Shown here piece by piece: positions 9,529 through 20,014 of a DNA stretch of 64,000 bases. The position numbers and the translations under genes were made by a program. The stretch covers positions 1,240,001-1,304,000 of the forward strand of contig NZ_CP016543.2 in the NCBI RefSeq assembly GCF_001687665.2, given 5' to 3'. The notes beneath the pieces were generated by a model. It was given only the letters and a program-made list of their open reading frames with translations, was not told where the DNA came from and made no database searches. Origin of the DNA: Planococcus donghaensis. Its GTDB lineage: Bacteria; Bacillota; Bacilli; Bacillales_A; Planococcaceae. Positions within the stretch are counted from its first letter, which is position 1. Each line of letters starts with the position of its first letter.

Positions 9529-9558
9529 CTGCTTTTCGAAAAGAAAAGCAGTTTTTTC
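9528..9558 (+). terminator. Intrinsic terminator of dnaE
   Basis: Inverted repeat ACTGCTTTTC / GAAAAGCAGT with a five-base loop and a T-run. The first base overlaps the dnaE stop codon. Confidence 0.88.
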
Positions 9559-9597
9559 TTTACGTGGGATTGTTTTTTTTGTATTGTAGAGAATATG

Positions 9598-9612
9598 AGT
9601 GGTCAGACCACT
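9598..9612. promoter_or_regulatory. Candidate GntR/FadR-type operator (AGTGGTCAGACCACT)
   Basis: A perfect palindrome around TGGTCAGACCA. This is the classic half-site layout (TGGTnnnACCA) bound by FadR-subfamily GntR regulators. It lies 30 bases before the start of such a regulator gene, so autoregulation and control of accDA are likely. Binding is inferred. Confidence 0.75.
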
Positions 9613-9641
9613 TTCAAAAAAATGGGAACTGAGGAACCTTC

Positions 9642-10292
9642 ATGAATCAATCTAAACGATATTTAGATATAGTACGGGACATTCGTGATATGATCCGGCA
9701 AGAAAAAATCAAACCGGGGGACCGTATTCCATCTGAAAGGGAATTGGCTGAAAAGATGCAAGTAGGTCGCTCTACTTTACGCGAAGCGCTCCGCAGTCTT
9801 GAATTATTAGGATTGATCGAAACGCGCCGAGGTGAAGGAACCTTTTTGTCTGATCATAGAAACCATAAATTGGTTGAAGTCTTATCTACGTTTATCTTGC
9901 AGGACAATCGTTCACATGAAGATGTGTGGGAAACCCGGTTGCTTCATGAAATTGCAGCTATTCAAGCGATATGCAAAAGTGAGACGGAAAGCCAAATGAA
10001 AGTTTGGGACAGCTTTCGCTTACGTTTAAAAGACGAAAGTTTTCAACGCGAAGATTTTGTTCGAGAATTGATGGTCCTATCTGGGAATCGATTGTCTTTA
10101 AAAATCTGGTTTTTATTAACACAATATAGCGGGAATCCATACGCTGGAACCGTTTCTTCTAAGGAAATTGACTTCATGAATAACACCTTATTGGCAATTG
10201 AGCAACAAGATGCGGATACAGCCATTCAAGAGTTTCAGGCTTGGAGTGAATGGTTAAAAAAGGAGAGAATAAGCAATGGCAATAATACGTGA
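9642..10292 (+). CDS. FadR-subfamily GntR transcriptional regulator, probable accDA regulator
   Basis: A 216-residue DNA-binding repressor. The N-terminal winged helix-turn-helix is typical of GntR ([45 protein letters not shown], residues about 25-70), followed by an all-helical FCD-like ligand domain. The start has GAGG a few bases upstream. Its 3' end overlaps accD by 17 bases, so the three genes form one operon. A palindromic TGGTCAGACCA sits at its promoter. The context points to control of acetyl-CoA carboxylase, with a fatty-acid or acyl-CoA related ligand as the obvious guess. The ligand is not known. In B. subtilis the malic enzyme gene ytsJ occupies this place, as I recall. Confidence 0.82.
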   Translation: MNQSKRYLDIVRDIRDMIRQEKIKPGDRIPSERELAEKMQVGRSTLREALRSLELLGLIETRRGEGTFLSDHRNHKLVEVLSTFILQDNRSHEDVWETRLLHEIAAIQAICKSETESQMKVWDSFRLRLKDESFQREDFVRELMVLSGNRLSLKIWFLLTQYSGNPYAGTVSSKEIDFMNNTLLAIEQQDADTAIQEFQAWSEWLKKERISNGNNT

Positions 10293-11148
10293 TATTTTTA
10301 AACGCAATAAAGATAGCAAGGAAGCAACCATGCCTTCAAAATCTGCAAAAGATGTCCCAGAAGGATTGATGACAAAGTGTCCTTCTTGTAAAGAAATTAC
10401 GTTAACAAAAGATTTAGAGAAAAATAAAAAAGTTTGTCCGAAATGCGATCATCACTTTAAAATGACGGCTTATGAACGCATAAATACATTATTGGATGCT
10501 GGAAGTTTTGAGTCGATGGACGATCATTTGAAATCGGAAAATCCACTTGGCTTTCCAGGGTATTCGGAAAAAGTTCAAGCAGATAGTGAGAAAACTGGCT
10601 TGAACGAAGCTGTATTGACTGGTGCTGGTAAATTACAAGGTCAGGATATTGTGCTCGCTGTGATGGATTCACATTTCCGAATGGGTTCTATGGGATCTGT
10701 AGTAGGCGAAAAAATCACTCGCGCAATCGAAGCTGCAACAGACCGCAAATTGCCATTTATCATTTTCACAGCAAGTGGCGGAGCTCGTATGCAAGAAGGC
10801 GTATTGTCGTTAATGCAAATGGCGAAAACAAGTGTCGCATTAAAACGTCACAGCAATGAAGGGTTATTATTTGTTTCTGTTTTAACGCATCCGACGACGG
10901 GCGGCGTGTCTGCAAGTTTTGCTTCAGTTGGCGATATTAATATTGCGGAACCAAAGGCCTTAATCGGTTTTGCGGGGCGTCGTGTTATTGAGCAAACCGT
11001 ACGCGAAAAACTACCTGAAGATTTTCAAACAGCTGAGTTTTTATTGGCACATGGGCAATTAGATGCGGTCGTTCACCGTGATTCGATGCAACAAACCTTG
11101 GCGACCATTGTGCGCCTTCACACGAAAGGAGCAATCGCAAATGGTTAA
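10276..11148 (+). CDS. accD: Acetyl-CoA carboxylase carboxyltransferase subunit beta
   Basis: Beta subunit of the carboxyltransferase that moves the carboxyl group from biotin to acetyl-CoA, the first step of fatty-acid synthesis. It forms an alpha2-beta2 complex with AccA. The 290-residue protein has the four-cysteine zinc ribbon (C35, C38, C54, C57) and the crotonase-fold signatures GGARMQEG and SFASVGDI. Start codon and GGAG lie inside the end of the upstream regulator gene. The last eight bases overlap accA, so translation is probably coupled and the subunits are made in equal amounts. Confidence 0.96.
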   Translation: MAIIRDIFKRNKDSKEATMPSKSAKDVPEGLMTKCPSCKEITLTKDLEKNKKVCPKCDHHFKMTAYERINTLLDAGSFESMDDHLKSENPLGFPGYSEKVQADSEKTGLNEAVLTGAGKLQGQDIVLAVMDSHFRMGSMGSVVGEKITRAIEAATDRKLPFIIFTASGGARMQEGVLSLMQMAKTSVALKRHSNEGLLFVSVLTHPTTGGVSASFASVGDINIAEPKALIGFAGRRVIEQTVREKLPEDFQTAEFLLAHGQLDAVVHRDSMQQTLATIVRLHTKGAIANG

Positions 11149-12109
11149 GAAAAACGGAAAAAAAACCTTAGCATTTGAAGAGCCGCTTATTCAGTTGCGA
11201 GCGAAAATTTCAGAGCTAAAAGAATATACGACAACAGCCGACGTGGACTTGAGTTCGGAAATAAAATCTTTAGAAGATCGATTCTCGAAACTAGAAGAAG
11301 AGATTTATGAAAATATGAAGCCTTGGGATCGCGTACAAGTGGCTCGACACCCAGAACGTCCAACAACTTTGGACTACATACCCATGATCTTTGATGATTT
11401 TATTGAATTACACGGAGATCGTCTATACGGAGACGATGAAGCAATCGTTAGTGGTATTGCGTCTTTTAACGGTCAGCCGGTTACAATTATCGGACATCAG
11501 CGCGGCAAAGATACAAAAGAAAACGTTCGACGGAATTTTGGTATGCCTCATCCTGAAGGATACCGGAAGGCGTTGCGTTTAATGAAACAAGCTGAAAAAT
11601 TCAAGCGTCCAATTATTTGTTTGATCGATACAAAAGGTGCATATCCAGGGAAAGCAGCAGAAGAGCGTGGTCAAAGTGAAGCCATTGCACGCAACTTGGT
11701 TGAAATGGCTGGACTTGAAGTACCTGTTCTATCTATTGTGATTGGTGAAGGTGGAAGTGGAGGAGCATTAGCATTAGGTGTTGGCAATCAAATTTTAATG
11801 CTAGAAAACTCCACGTTCTCAGTAATTTCTCCAGAAGGAGCTGCTTCAATTCTCTGGAAAGATTCCGCTCTTGCTCAAACTGCAGCGGAAGCGATGAAAA
11901 TTACGGCACCCGATTTGTTAGAAATGAACATTATTGAACATATGATACCGGAAGTACGCGGGGGAGCTCACCACGATCCGCAAAAACAAGCAGCTATTAT
12001 GTCAGAAGCCATTAGACGCTCATTAGAAGAATTGAATGGTTTGTCGGCCGAAGAATTGATCGAACAGCGCTACAAAAAATTCAAATCAATTGGTGTCTTT
12101 AGCGAATGA
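11141..12109 (+). CDS. accA: Acetyl-CoA carboxylase carboxyltransferase subunit alpha
   Basis: Alpha subunit partner of AccD, 322 residues, family length. It has an N-terminal coiled segment ([15 protein letters not shown]) and a crotonase-like core with [31 protein letters not shown]. The oxyanion region is [17 protein letters not shown], followed by [15 protein letters not shown]. The start at 11141 has AAAGGAG upstream and overlaps the accD stop. An intrinsic terminator follows immediately, closing the regulator-accD-accA operon. Confidence 0.96.
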   Translation: MVKKNGKKTLAFEEPLIQLRAKISELKEYTTTADVDLSSEIKSLEDRFSKLEEEIYENMKPWDRVQVARHPERPTTLDYIPMIFDDFIELHGDRLYGDDEAIVSGIASFNGQPVTIIGHQRGKDTKENVRRNFGMPHPEGYRKALRLMKQAEKFKRPIICLIDTKGAYPGKAAEERGQSEAIARNLVEMAGLEVPVLSIVIGEGGSGGALALGVGNQILMLENSTFSVISPEGAASILWKDSALAQTAAEAMKITAPDLLEMNIIEHMIPEVRGGAHHDPQKQAAIMSEAIRRSLEELNGLSAEELIEQRYKKFKSIGVFSE

Positions 12110-12112
12110 TAG

Positions 12113-12136
12113 AAAACCGCCTCGGCGGTTTTTTTG
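12113..12136 (+). terminator. Intrinsic terminator of accDA operon
   Basis: AACCGC / GCGGTT stem with a CTCG loop and a run of seven T, starting six bases after the accA stop codon. Confidence 0.88.
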
Positions 12137-12263
12137 ATTAGATAAGTTATTATGACGTTAACAATATCTTAAAGAGAATATAAAAAAGATCTAAAATCTT
12201 AACATGCAAGAAGCGATTCAAGACTGACAGCAAGGCTCTGGCATGGTAAGGTTAGGAGAGTAA

Positions 12264-13247
<984 letters not shown>

Positions 13248-13271
13248 AACAACATAAATGGAGTGAGTTTA

Positions 13272-15032
13272 TTGAGAAAAACAAAAATAGTTTGTACCAT
13301 TGGCCCGGCAAGTGAATCACCTGAAATGCTGGAACGATTAATTGAAGCAGGTATGAACGTAGCCCGCTTGAACTTTTCGCATGGTAATCATGAAGAACAT
13401 GCTATACGCATCCAGCGGATTCGTGAAGCTGCTGACAAAGCAGATAAAATTGTTGGGATTTTGTTAGACACAAAAGGTCCGGAAATCCGTACTCATCAAA
13501 TGGAGAACGATTCCATCGAACTCGAAACAGGTCAAAAGATCGAAGTTTCAATGACAGAAGTACTTGGTACTGCTGAGCGTTTTTCAATTACTTACGAACA
13601 ATTGATTGAAGATGTTCATGTTGGTTCAATCATTTTATTAGATGATGGTTTGATTGAATTACGTGTTGAAAGCTTAGATACTGAAAATGGAATCATCCAT
13701 ACGATTGTTGAAAATGCTGGAACATTGAAAAGCAAAAAAGGCGTAAACGTTCCAGGTGTATCGGTTCAATTGCCAGGAATTACAGAAAAAGATGCACAAG
13801 ACATTTTGTTCGGTATCGAGCAAAACGTTGATTTTATTGCTGCTTCATTTGTGAGAAGAAGTTCAGATGTAATGGAAATTCGTGGGTTGCTTGAGAAAAA
13901 TGATGGCTCACATATTCAAATCATTCCAAAAATCGAAAACCGTGAAGGTGTCGATAATATTGATGAAATCATCATGGTTTCTGATGGGTTAATGGTTGCT
14001 CGTGGCGATTTAGGTGTAGAAATTCCTGCAGAAGAAGTGCCATTGGTTCAAAAATCTTTAATCGATAAATGCAATAGTGCAGGTAAACCGGTTATTACAG
14101 CAACACAAATGCTAGATTCTATGCAACGTAACCCGCGTCCAACGCGCGCTGAGGCAAGTGATGTTGCCAATGCAATTTTTGATGGTACAGATGCAATTAT
14201 GCTTTCTGGTGAGACGGCAGCAGGGATTTATCCAGTTGAATCTGTTGAAACGATGGACCGTATCGCAGCAACAACTGAAGCTGCATTAAATTATAAGCAA
14301 ATTGTTTCAAACAGAAGAAAAGAAAAAGAATCGAATATGACCGAAGCTATTGGTCAAGCTGTTGCCTACACTGCTTTAAACTTAAAAGTACAAGCGATTA
14401 TTGCACCAACTGAGAGCGGCACAACAGCTAAAATGATTTCTAAATATCGTCCAGGAGCACCAATTATTGCCGTAACGTCTTCAGATCGTCCAGCTCGTAA
14501 ATTATCGTTAGTCTGGGGAGTTCAGCCAATTATTGGTCCATCAGTAGAATCTACAGATGAATTGTTAGAAACAGCTGTGGATGAGAGCTTGAAACACGGT
14601 TATGTAAAACATGGCGATCTTGTTGTGATTACTGCAGGTGTTCCGGTAGGACATGCAGGAACAACGAACTTGATGAAGGTTCATGTAATTGGCGATATCT
14701 TGGCAAAAGGTCAAGGAATTGGCAAAACAGTCGCGTTCGCTGAAACTGTCGTTGTTCGCAATGCAGAAGAAGCATTAGCGGTAGACACAGAAGGCAAAAT
14801 CATTGTTACTATTGGAACAGATCGTGACATGATGCCGGCGATCAACAAATGCGCAGGTATTATTACTGAAGAAGGTGGCTTAACGAGCCATGCAGCAGTT
14901 GTGGGCTTGAGTCTTGGAATCCCAGTAATTGTTGGTGTTAAAGAAGCCACTTCACTTATCAAGAATAATTATGATATAACAATGGATTCAGAATCAGGCA
15001 TAGTTTATCACGGCCATGCGAGCGTTCTGTAA
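13272..15032 (+). CDS. pyk: Pyruvate kinase with C-terminal PEP-utilizing domain
   Basis: Converts phosphoenolpyruvate and ADP to pyruvate and ATP. The 586-residue protein has the N-terminal TIM barrel with [32 protein letters not shown] and [10 protein letters not shown], then the alpha/beta C domain. An extra C-terminal PEP-utilizer phosphohistidine-like domain ([21 protein letters not shown]) is typical of Bacillales enzymes. The start is a TTG at 13272 preceded by GGAGTGAG. An upstream GTG at 13263 overlaps that ribosome site and would add three residues. It follows pfkA by 24 bases. Confidence 0.96.
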   Translation: MRKTKIVCTIGPASESPEMLERLIEAGMNVARLNFSHGNHEEHAIRIQRIREAADKADKIVGILLDTKGPEIRTHQMENDSIELETGQKIEVSMTEVLGTAERFSITYEQLIEDVHVGSIILLDDGLIELRVESLDTENGIIHTIVENAGTLKSKKGVNVPGVSVQLPGITEKDAQDILFGIEQNVDFIAASFVRRSSDVMEIRGLLEKNDGSHIQIIPKIENREGVDNIDEIIMVSDGLMVARGDLGVEIPAEEVPLVQKSLIDKCNSAGKPVITATQMLDSMQRNPRPTRAEASDVANAIFDGTDAIMLSGETAAGIYPVESVETMDRIAATTEAALNYKQIVSNRRKEKESNMTEAIGQAVAYTALNLKVQAIIAPTESGTTAKMISKYRPGAPIIAVTSSDRPARKLSLVWGVQPIIGPSVESTDELLETAVDESLKHGYVKHGDLVVITAGVPVGHAGTTNLMKVHVIGDILAKGQGIGKTVAFAETVVVRNAEEALAVDTEGKIIVTIGTDRDMMPAINKCAGIITEEGGLTSHAAVVGLSLGIPVIVGVKEATSLIKNNYDITMDSESGIVYHGHASVL

Positions 15033-15056
15033 TTCATAATAAGGAGGCAGGTCAGC

Positions 15057-15443
15057 ATGATGAAATGGATTTTCCTAGCCTTGATTATTGTACCGTCTCT
15101 TGAATTAGCTTTGCTAATTTGGGCAGGAAGCAAGCTTGGATTAGTTGCGACGATGGCAATTATCGTGGCAACTGGTTTGCTGGGTGCTTTTCTTGCCAAA
15201 AAACAAGGAATTAAAGCAATAAAAGATATACAAGCAGGAATGAATAGTTTTCAAGCTCCTGGGGATCAATTGTTGAATGCGGCATTTATTTTAGTTGGAG
15301 GTGTCCTATTGTTAACGCCTGGGTTTATCTCAGATGCCATAGGATTCACGATGCTTTTTAGTCCAACTCAAAAAATATATAAACCGTTTATTTATCGAAT
15401 GATTCATAAAAAAATGAAAAACACTCGAGTTATCGTTGGATAA
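15057..15443 (+). CDS. fxsA: FxsA family membrane protein
   Basis: A 128-residue membrane protein of the FxsA/cytoplasmic-membrane family. Hydrophobic helices lie near residues 1-22 (WIFLALIIVPSLELALLIW), 27-45 (ATMAIIVATGLLGAFLA) and 78-98 (LLNAAFILVGGVLLLTPGFISDAIG). The C-terminus is basic. AAGGAGG precedes the first of two tandem ATGs. It sits between pyk and citZ, where B. subtilis has ytzA plus other membrane genes. In E. coli FxsA modifies phage F exclusion; the role here is unknown. Confidence 0.85.
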   Translation: MMKWIFLALIIVPSLELALLIWAGSKLGLVATMAIIVATGLLGAFLAKKQGIKAIKDIQAGMNSFQAPGDQLLNAAFILVGGVLLLTPGFISDAIGFTMLFSPTQKIYKPFIYRMIHKKMKNTRVIVG

Positions 15444-15455
15444 CTCCGAGTGTTT
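15419..15455 (+). terminator. Terminator-like hairpin overlapping the fxsA stop codon
   Basis: Two-part stem AACACTC/GAGTGTT and AGTTATC/GATAACT that includes the stop codon. A T-rich tract follows after a short CCCTCA spacer, so termination may be partial. Confidence 0.65.
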
Positions 15456-15483
15456 CCCTCATTTTTTTTAGTTATTTTAAATT

Positions 15484-15499
15484 CTATAAGCGTTTTCAT
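15484..15499 (+). promoter_or_regulatory. Candidate cre (CcpA) site at citZ promoter
   Basis: CTATAAGCGTTTTCAT matches the cre consensus WTGNAARCGNWWWCAW at all but two positions and touches the -35 box of the citZ promoter. Carbon catabolite repression of citZ by CcpA is known in B. subtilis; binding here is inferred. Confidence 0.6.
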
Positions 15500-15527
15500 T
15501 CACAAACTGTACAAAGTTGATTATAAT
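15499..15527 (+). promoter_or_regulatory. SigA-type promoter of citZ
   Basis: TTCACA, 17 bases, TATAAT. It lies about 100 bases upstream of the citZ start. Confidence 0.8.
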
Positions 15528-15570
15528 AGCTTAGTAAGGTTAAAATAGAAGTTCATAAAAGCAGATGAGC

Positions 15571-15600
15571 CATCATTCTGCATTTTTTTTTGGAATGATG
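15571..15600 (+). other. Hairpin in the citZ 5' untranslated region
   Basis: CATCATTC / GAATGATG with a loop containing nine T residues, placed just upstream of the citZ ribosome-binding site. The T-run is in the loop, so it is not a terminator. It may affect mRNA stability or translation. Confidence 0.55.
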
Positions 15601-15627
15601 AACTATATTGAAGAAGGAGCGATTTAA

Positions 15628-16743
15628 ATGACATCGTCAAAAGGTTTAGAAGGTGTAGTAGCAACACAATCCGCGATCAGTTCGATCATTGATGACACAC
15701 TTACATATGTCGGCTATGATATCGATGATTTAGCCGTAAATGCCAGCTTTGAAGAAGTAATTTACCTGTTATGGCACCAGCGCTTGCCAAAAGCAGCTGA
15801 ATTGGCGGAACTCAAGCAACAATTGGCGGACAACATGGCCGTTCCACAAGCTGTGCTGGATCACTTTAAAACATACGACATTCAAAACGTGCACCCAATG
15901 GCGGCACTTCGTACAGCTGTTTCAATGCTTGGCTTGTTCGATGAAGAAGCGGAAGTAATGGAACCAGAAGCAAATTACCGCAAAGCGGTGAAAATCCAAG
16001 CAAAAATTTCAACACTCGTAACGGCTTTTGGACGCATTCGCAGCGGCAAAGAACCGGTAGCACCGAAAACAGATTTAAGCTTTGCAGCTAACTTCTTGTA
16101 CATGTTATCTGGAGAATTGCCAGAAGCAATCGAAGAAGAAGCGTTCAACAAAGCGCTTGTGCTCCATGCAGATCACGAATTAAACGCTTCAACGTTTACT
16201 GCGCGCGTTGCTGTCGCGACGTTGTCGGATGTCTACTCAGGTGTTACTGCAGCGATTGGTGCATTAAAAGGACCCCTTCACGGTGGTGCAAACGAACAAG
16301 TGATGAAGATGTTAACGGAAATCGGTTCAGTCGAAAACGTTGACAACGTCATCCACGAAAAATTAGCCAACAAAGAAAAAATCATGGGCTTTGGTCACCG
16401 CGTATACCGCAATGGCGACCCACGCGCGAAACATTTGCGTGAAATGTCTCAGAAATTGACGAAAATCCGTGGCGAAGAAAAATGGTACGACATGTCTGTA
16501 AAAATTAACGACATCGTGACAGGCGAGAAAAACCTGCCACCAAACGTCGATTTCTATTCAGCATCTGTTTACCACAGCCTGAACATTGACCATGATTTGT
16601 TTACACCGATTTTCGCGGTTTCGCGTACATCGGGCTGGTTAGCGCATATTTTGGAGCAATACTCAAACAACCGTTTGATCCGCCCACGTGCGGAATACAT
16701 CGGACCGGGTATGCAAACTTACGTGCCAGTTGAAGAAAGATAA
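15628..16743 (+). CDS. citZ: Citrate synthase
   Basis: Condenses acetyl-CoA and oxaloacetate to citrate, entry of the TCA cycle. The 371-residue protein has the small Gram-positive (type I dimeric) length. Active-site segments are HADHELNASTFTARV, GPLHGGANEQVM, GFGHRVYRNGDPRAKHL and PNVDFYSASVYHSL (catalytic Asp). GAAGGAG precedes the ATG. It is the first gene of a probable citZ-icd unit, while mdh has a separate leader. Codon use in this gene is somewhat richer in GC-ending codons than in icd, but nothing suggests transfer. Confidence 0.96.
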   Translation: MTSSKGLEGVVATQSAISSIIDDTLTYVGYDIDDLAVNASFEEVIYLLWHQRLPKAAELAELKQQLADNMAVPQAVLDHFKTYDIQNVHPMAALRTAVSMLGLFDEEAEVMEPEANYRKAVKIQAKISTLVTAFGRIRSGKEPVAPKTDLSFAANFLYMLSGELPEAIEEEAFNKALVLHADHELNASTFTARVAVATLSDVYSGVTAAIGALKGPLHGGANEQVMKMLTEIGSVENVDNVIHEKLANKEKIMGFGHRVYRNGDPRAKHLREMSQKLTKIRGEEKWYDMSVKINDIVTGEKNLPPNVDFYSASVYHSLNIDHDLFTPIFAVSRTSGWLAHILEQYSNNRLIRPRAEYIGPGMQTYVPVEER

Positions 16744-16782
16744 GAAATTTTCATCTATTTGTACGATAAAAAAATACAACTT

Positions 16783-16810
16783 ATAGGGCTTGCACTCCGT
16801 GCAGCCCTAT
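16783..16810 (+). other. Intercistronic hairpin between citZ and icd
   Basis: ATAGGGCT-T-GCAC / GTGC-AGCCCTAT with a three-base loop and no T-run. It is a likely mRNA processing or stabilising structure rather than a terminator. Confidence 0.6.
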
Positions 16811-16837
16811 GACTTTGACTACAGGAGGAAATTTAAC

Positions 16838-18106
16838 ATGACTAACGGCGAAAAAATTTCAGTAGAAAACGGTGTTTTGAACGTACCTAACAATGCAGTA
16901 ATTCCATACATTATTGGTGATGGAACTGGACCGGATATTTGGAACGCAGCATCACGCGTTTTAGAAGAAGCAGTAACAAAAGCTTATAACGGCGAAAAAT
17001 CGATTGTTTGGAAAGAAGTTTTAGCAGGACAAAAAGCATTCGACGAAACTGGCGAATGGCTTCCTGAAGAAACTCTTGAAGTAATCCGTGAATACTTGAT
17101 CGCAATCAAAGGTCCTTTAACAACACCAATCGGTGGCGGTATTCGTTCATTGAACGTAGCTTTACGTCAAGAATTAGACTTGTACACTTGCTTACGTCCA
17201 GTTCGCTACTTTGAAGGTGTACCTTCACCAGTTAAGCGCCCTGAAGATACTGATATGGTTATTTTCCGTGAAAACACTGAAGATATCTACGCAGGTATTG
17301 AGTACGCTAACGGTTCAGATGAAGTGAAAAAATTGATCGCCTTCTTACAAGACGAAATGGGCGTTAAAAACATCCGTTTCCCTGAATCTTCAGGTATTGG
17401 TATCAAACCAATTTCAGAAGAAGGAACAAAACGTTTAGTTCGTGCTGCAATCAACTATGCAATTACTGAAGGCCGCGAATCATTAACACTTGTTCATAAA
17501 GGGAACATCATGAAGTTCACTGAAGGAGCTTTCAAAAACTGGGGCTATGAAGTGGCTGAACAAGAATTCGGCGATAAAGTATTTACATGGAACGAATATG
17601 ATGCAATTAAAGACGAAAAAGGTACAGACGCTGCGAACAAAGCACAAGAAGAAGCTCTTGCTTCAGGTAAGATTCTTGTTAAAGATTCAATCGCTGATAT
17701 CTTCTTACAACAAATTCTTACACGTCCAAGCGAGTTCGATGTTGTTGCAACAATGAACTTAAACGGAGACTATGTTTCTGATGCTTTAGCTGCTCAAGTA
17801 GGCGGAATTGGTATCGCTCCTGGAGCGAACATCAACTACGATACTGGACATGCGATTTTCGAAGCGACTCACGGAACAGCTCCTAAATACGCTGGTCTTG
17901 ACAAAGTAAACCCGTCATCTGTTATTCTTTCAGGTGTATTAATGCTTGAACATTTAGGATGGGCTGAAGCTGCTAAATTGATCACTAACTCTATGGAGAA
18001 AACAATTGCTTCTAAAGTTGTAACTTATGACTTTGCACGTCTAATGGACGGCGCAACAGAAGTGAAATGTTCTGAGTTTGCTGACGAATTAATCAAAAAC
18101 CTATAA
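16838..18106 (+). CDS. icd: NADP-dependent isocitrate dehydrogenase
   Basis: Oxidative decarboxylation of isocitrate to 2-oxoglutarate. The 422-residue product has the family length. Seen are [10 protein letters not shown], the substrate loop [68 protein letters not shown] and [10 protein letters not shown]. The start at 16838 is preceded by AGGAGG; an in-frame ATG sixteen codons earlier lies inside the citZ-icd hairpin and is rejected. A strong terminator follows. Confidence 0.96.
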   Translation: MTNGEKISVENGVLNVPNNAVIPYIIGDGTGPDIWNAASRVLEEAVTKAYNGEKSIVWKEVLAGQKAFDETGEWLPEETLEVIREYLIAIKGPLTTPIGGGIRSLNVALRQELDLYTCLRPVRYFEGVPSPVKRPEDTDMVIFRENTEDIYAGIEYANGSDEVKKLIAFLQDEMGVKNIRFPESSGIGIKPISEEGTKRLVRAAINYAITEGRESLTLVHKGNIMKFTEGAFKNWGYEVAEQEFGDKVFTWNEYDAIKDEKGTDAANKAQEEALASGKILVKDSIADIFLQQILTRPSEFDVVATMNLNGDYVSDALAAQVGGIGIAPGANINYDTGHAIFEATHGTAPKYAGLDKVNPSSVILSGVLMLEHLGWAEAAKLITNSMEKTIASKVVTYDFARLMDGATEVKCSEFADELIKNL

Positions 18107-18112
18107 GAGTTA

Positions 18113-18148
18113 AAGAGAGAGGGGAATTTTCCCCTCTCTTTTTTTTAC
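18113..18148 (+). terminator. Intrinsic terminator of icd
   Basis: GAGAGGGG / CCCCTCTC stem with an AATTTT loop and a run of eight T, directly after the icd stop codon. Confidence 0.92.
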
Positions 18149-18149
18149 C

Positions 18150-18395
18150 TAAAAGCAAGTTAAATTTAATTTTTAAGGGTATAAATACTGAGAACGAAAA
18201 ATTCGCTTAAGACAGAGTTTTTTATGTAGTGAATAGAGCGATGCAGAAGTTGGTGTCTTCACCGCGTCCCTAAAATCGATCAACTACTAGTTAGAAACTA
18301 GAATTCCAAAGCTAATTCTAGAATGTGACCGGGGGATACTGAAATATTCAGGTAAAACTAATAAAGTGAAAATACGTTAAAAGGAGAGATGGTTC
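18150..18395 (+). other. Non-coding leader region upstream of mdh
   Basis: About 245 bases without a convincing ORF separate the icd terminator from mdh. A TATAAA box at 18180 could be a -10 element, but its -35 is poor. Small inverted repeats are visible: GGTG/CACC near 18250, CTAG/CTAG near 18287, TAGAATT/AATTCTA near 18300 and CTGAA/TTCAG near 18343. I recognise no known riboswitch class. Confidence 0.45.
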
Positions 18396-19334
18396 ATGAC
18401 ATTCAAACGCACGAAAATTTCTGTGATTGGTTCTGGTTTTACTGGGGCGACAGCAGCTTTCTTGCTGGCTCAAAAAGAATTAGGTGATGTCGTGTTAGTG
18501 GATATTCCGAATATGGAAGACCCAGCGAAAGGCAAAGCTTTAGATATGGCAGAAGCTGGTCCAGTACTGGGCTTTGATGCCCGCATAAAAGGTACGGCGA
18601 ATTACGAAGATACAAAAGGCTCAGATTTAGTAATTATTACTGCTGGAATTGCACGTAAGCCAGGTATGAGCCGGGATGATTTGGTTCAAACCAACCAAAA
18701 AGTAATGAAGTCTGTAACGGCAGAAATTGTGAAATACTCTCCTGAAACAACAATCATCGTTTTGACAAATCCGGTCGACGCAATGACTTATACCGTATTC
18801 AAAGCATCCGGCTTGCCAAAAGAACGTGTAATTGGGCAGTCTGGAGTATTAGACACAGCACGTTTTAGAACTTTTGTGGCCGACGAGCTGGATGTCTCGG
18901 TTAAAGATGTTACAGGGTTCGTCCTAGGGGGGCATGGCGATGATATGGTTCCGCTAGTGCGTTATTCTTATGCGGGAGGTGTGCCGTTAGAAGCGTTAAT
19001 CGCTAAAGATCGTTTAGATGAAATTGTGGCTAGAACGCGTAAAGGTGGTGCTGAAATCGTGAATTTATTAGGAAGTGGTTCGGCTTACTATGCACCAGCC
19101 GCTTCGCTTGTAGAAATGGCTGAAGCCATAATAAAAGATCAGCGTCGTATTATGCCTTCTATAGCTTATTTAGAAGGTGAATATGGTATGAATGGTATTT
19201 ATCTAGGCGTACCAACAATTTTAGGTGCTGGTGGCATTGAAAAAATTATTGAAATCGAGTTGAATAAAGAAGAACAAACCTTGTTAAATCAATCAGCTGA
19301 GTCGGTTAAAGCAGTTATGAAAGTATTAACATAA
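18396..19334 (+). CDS. mdh: Malate dehydrogenase
   Basis: Oxidises malate to oxaloacetate with NAD. The 312-residue protein belongs to the LDH-like MDH group. The Rossmann motif is [11 protein letters not shown], followed by [16 protein letters not shown] (mobile loop with the substrate-binding Arg), [10 protein letters not shown] and catalytic His in [22 protein letters not shown] precedes the ATG. It is preceded by a long leader and followed by its own terminator, so it can be transcribed separately from citZ-icd. Confidence 0.96.
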   Translation: MTFKRTKISVIGSGFTGATAAFLLAQKELGDVVLVDIPNMEDPAKGKALDMAEAGPVLGFDARIKGTANYEDTKGSDLVIITAGIARKPGMSRDDLVQTNQKVMKSVTAEIVKYSPETTIIVLTNPVDAMTYTVFKASGLPKERVIGQSGVLDTARFRTFVADELDVSVKDVTGFVLGGHGDDMVPLVRYSYAGGVPLEALIAKDRLDEIVARTRKGGAEIVNLLGSGSAYYAPAASLVEMAEAIIKDQRRIMPSIAYLEGEYGMNGIYLGVPTILGAGGIEKIIEIELNKEEQTLLNQSAESVKAVMKVLT

Positions 19335-19342
19335 ATAAAAAG

Positions 19343-19376
19343 AAAAGCGGGCAGGAAGTTTTCGTGCCCCCTTTTT
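19343..19376 (+). terminator. Intrinsic terminator of mdh
   Basis: AAAG-C-GGGCA / TGCCC-C-CTTT stem with a short loop and a T-run, shortly after the stop codon. Confidence 0.8.
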
Positions 19377-19432
19377 ATGTGGTTTTCTTCAATTAAGTAG
19401 AGAAGCTCTAATTTGCCTACTACCTTAGGCGC

Positions 19433-19462
19433 TTGCACTTTCATTGGCTAAATTGATACTAT
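19433..19462 (+). promoter_or_regulatory. Candidate SigA promoter of the maoC-phoPR unit
   Basis: TTGCAC, 18 bases, TACTAT, 30 bases before the start of the MaoC-like gene. Confidence 0.55.
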
Positions 19463-19492
19463 AAGGATATCAAGAAAATGGAGGGATGTTGT

Positions 19493-19939
19493 TTGTTGCT
19501 TGGGAAAAAGCGGAAATTAGGTCGACGTGTGGAAGACATCAAAATTGGTGAGAACTTAAAGCTGACTGAAAAAGTTGAAGACAAGGATCTTCTTCTTTAT
19601 CTTGGTTTAACGAATGATAGTAATCCGTTATATATTCAACATGATTACGCGTCTCAGACAGCTTTTGAAAAGCCTGTCGTACCGAATATTATGTTGACGG
19701 GTATTTTAACATCTGCGATCTCAAAATATATACCAGGGCCTGGGTCGTACATTACTAGCCAACAGTTGAATTTTTTGAAACCTGTCTATCATTACGCGAC
19801 AATCGACTTTACATTGGAAGTTGTCGAAGTGGATATCGTGCACAATAGAGTGAACGTCCAAGTTGAAGGAATCGATGAACAAGGTGAGATTGTAGTGCAA
19901 GGACAAATTACTGCTAATCCGCCCCGGACAATTGAATAA
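19493..19939 (+). CDS. MaoC-like hotdog-fold dehydratase
   Basis: A 148-residue single hotdog-fold protein of the MaoC/R-specific enoyl-CoA hydratase type. Visible are LTNDSNPLYIQHDYA (family consensus GDxNPxHxD, with H replaced by Y), the following FEKPVVPNIMLTGILTSAISKYIPGPGSYI, and NFLKPVYHYATIDFTLEVVE. It may hydrate an enoyl-CoA, but the substrate is not evident and the altered catalytic His leaves activity uncertain. I start at the TTG at 19493, seven bases after GGAGGG; the ATG at 19478 would overlap this ribosome site. The gene sits between mdh and phoP, an arrangement I recall from other Bacillales. Confidence 0.72.
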   Translation: MLLGKKRKLGRRVEDIKIGENLKLTEKVEDKDLLLYLGLTNDSNPLYIQHDYASQTAFEKPVVPNIMLTGILTSAISKYIPGPGSYITSQQLNFLKPVYHYATIDFTLEVVEVDIVHNRVNVQVEGIDEQGEIVVQGQITANPPRTIE

Positions 19940-20014
19940 TTGACGCCTCAAGCAACAAATGATTTCTAACGCGGTTTGAGATGGGGGTTTCAAACTGAGT
20001 GTGGAGGATGTAAA

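Noticed and set aside
18150..18395. c-di-AMP (ydaO) or other known riboswitch before mdh
   Set aside because: TTCGCTTAAGACAGAG and CCGGGGGA recall parts of the ydaO class, but the elements are in the wrong order and spacing and the expected core helices cannot be drawn.
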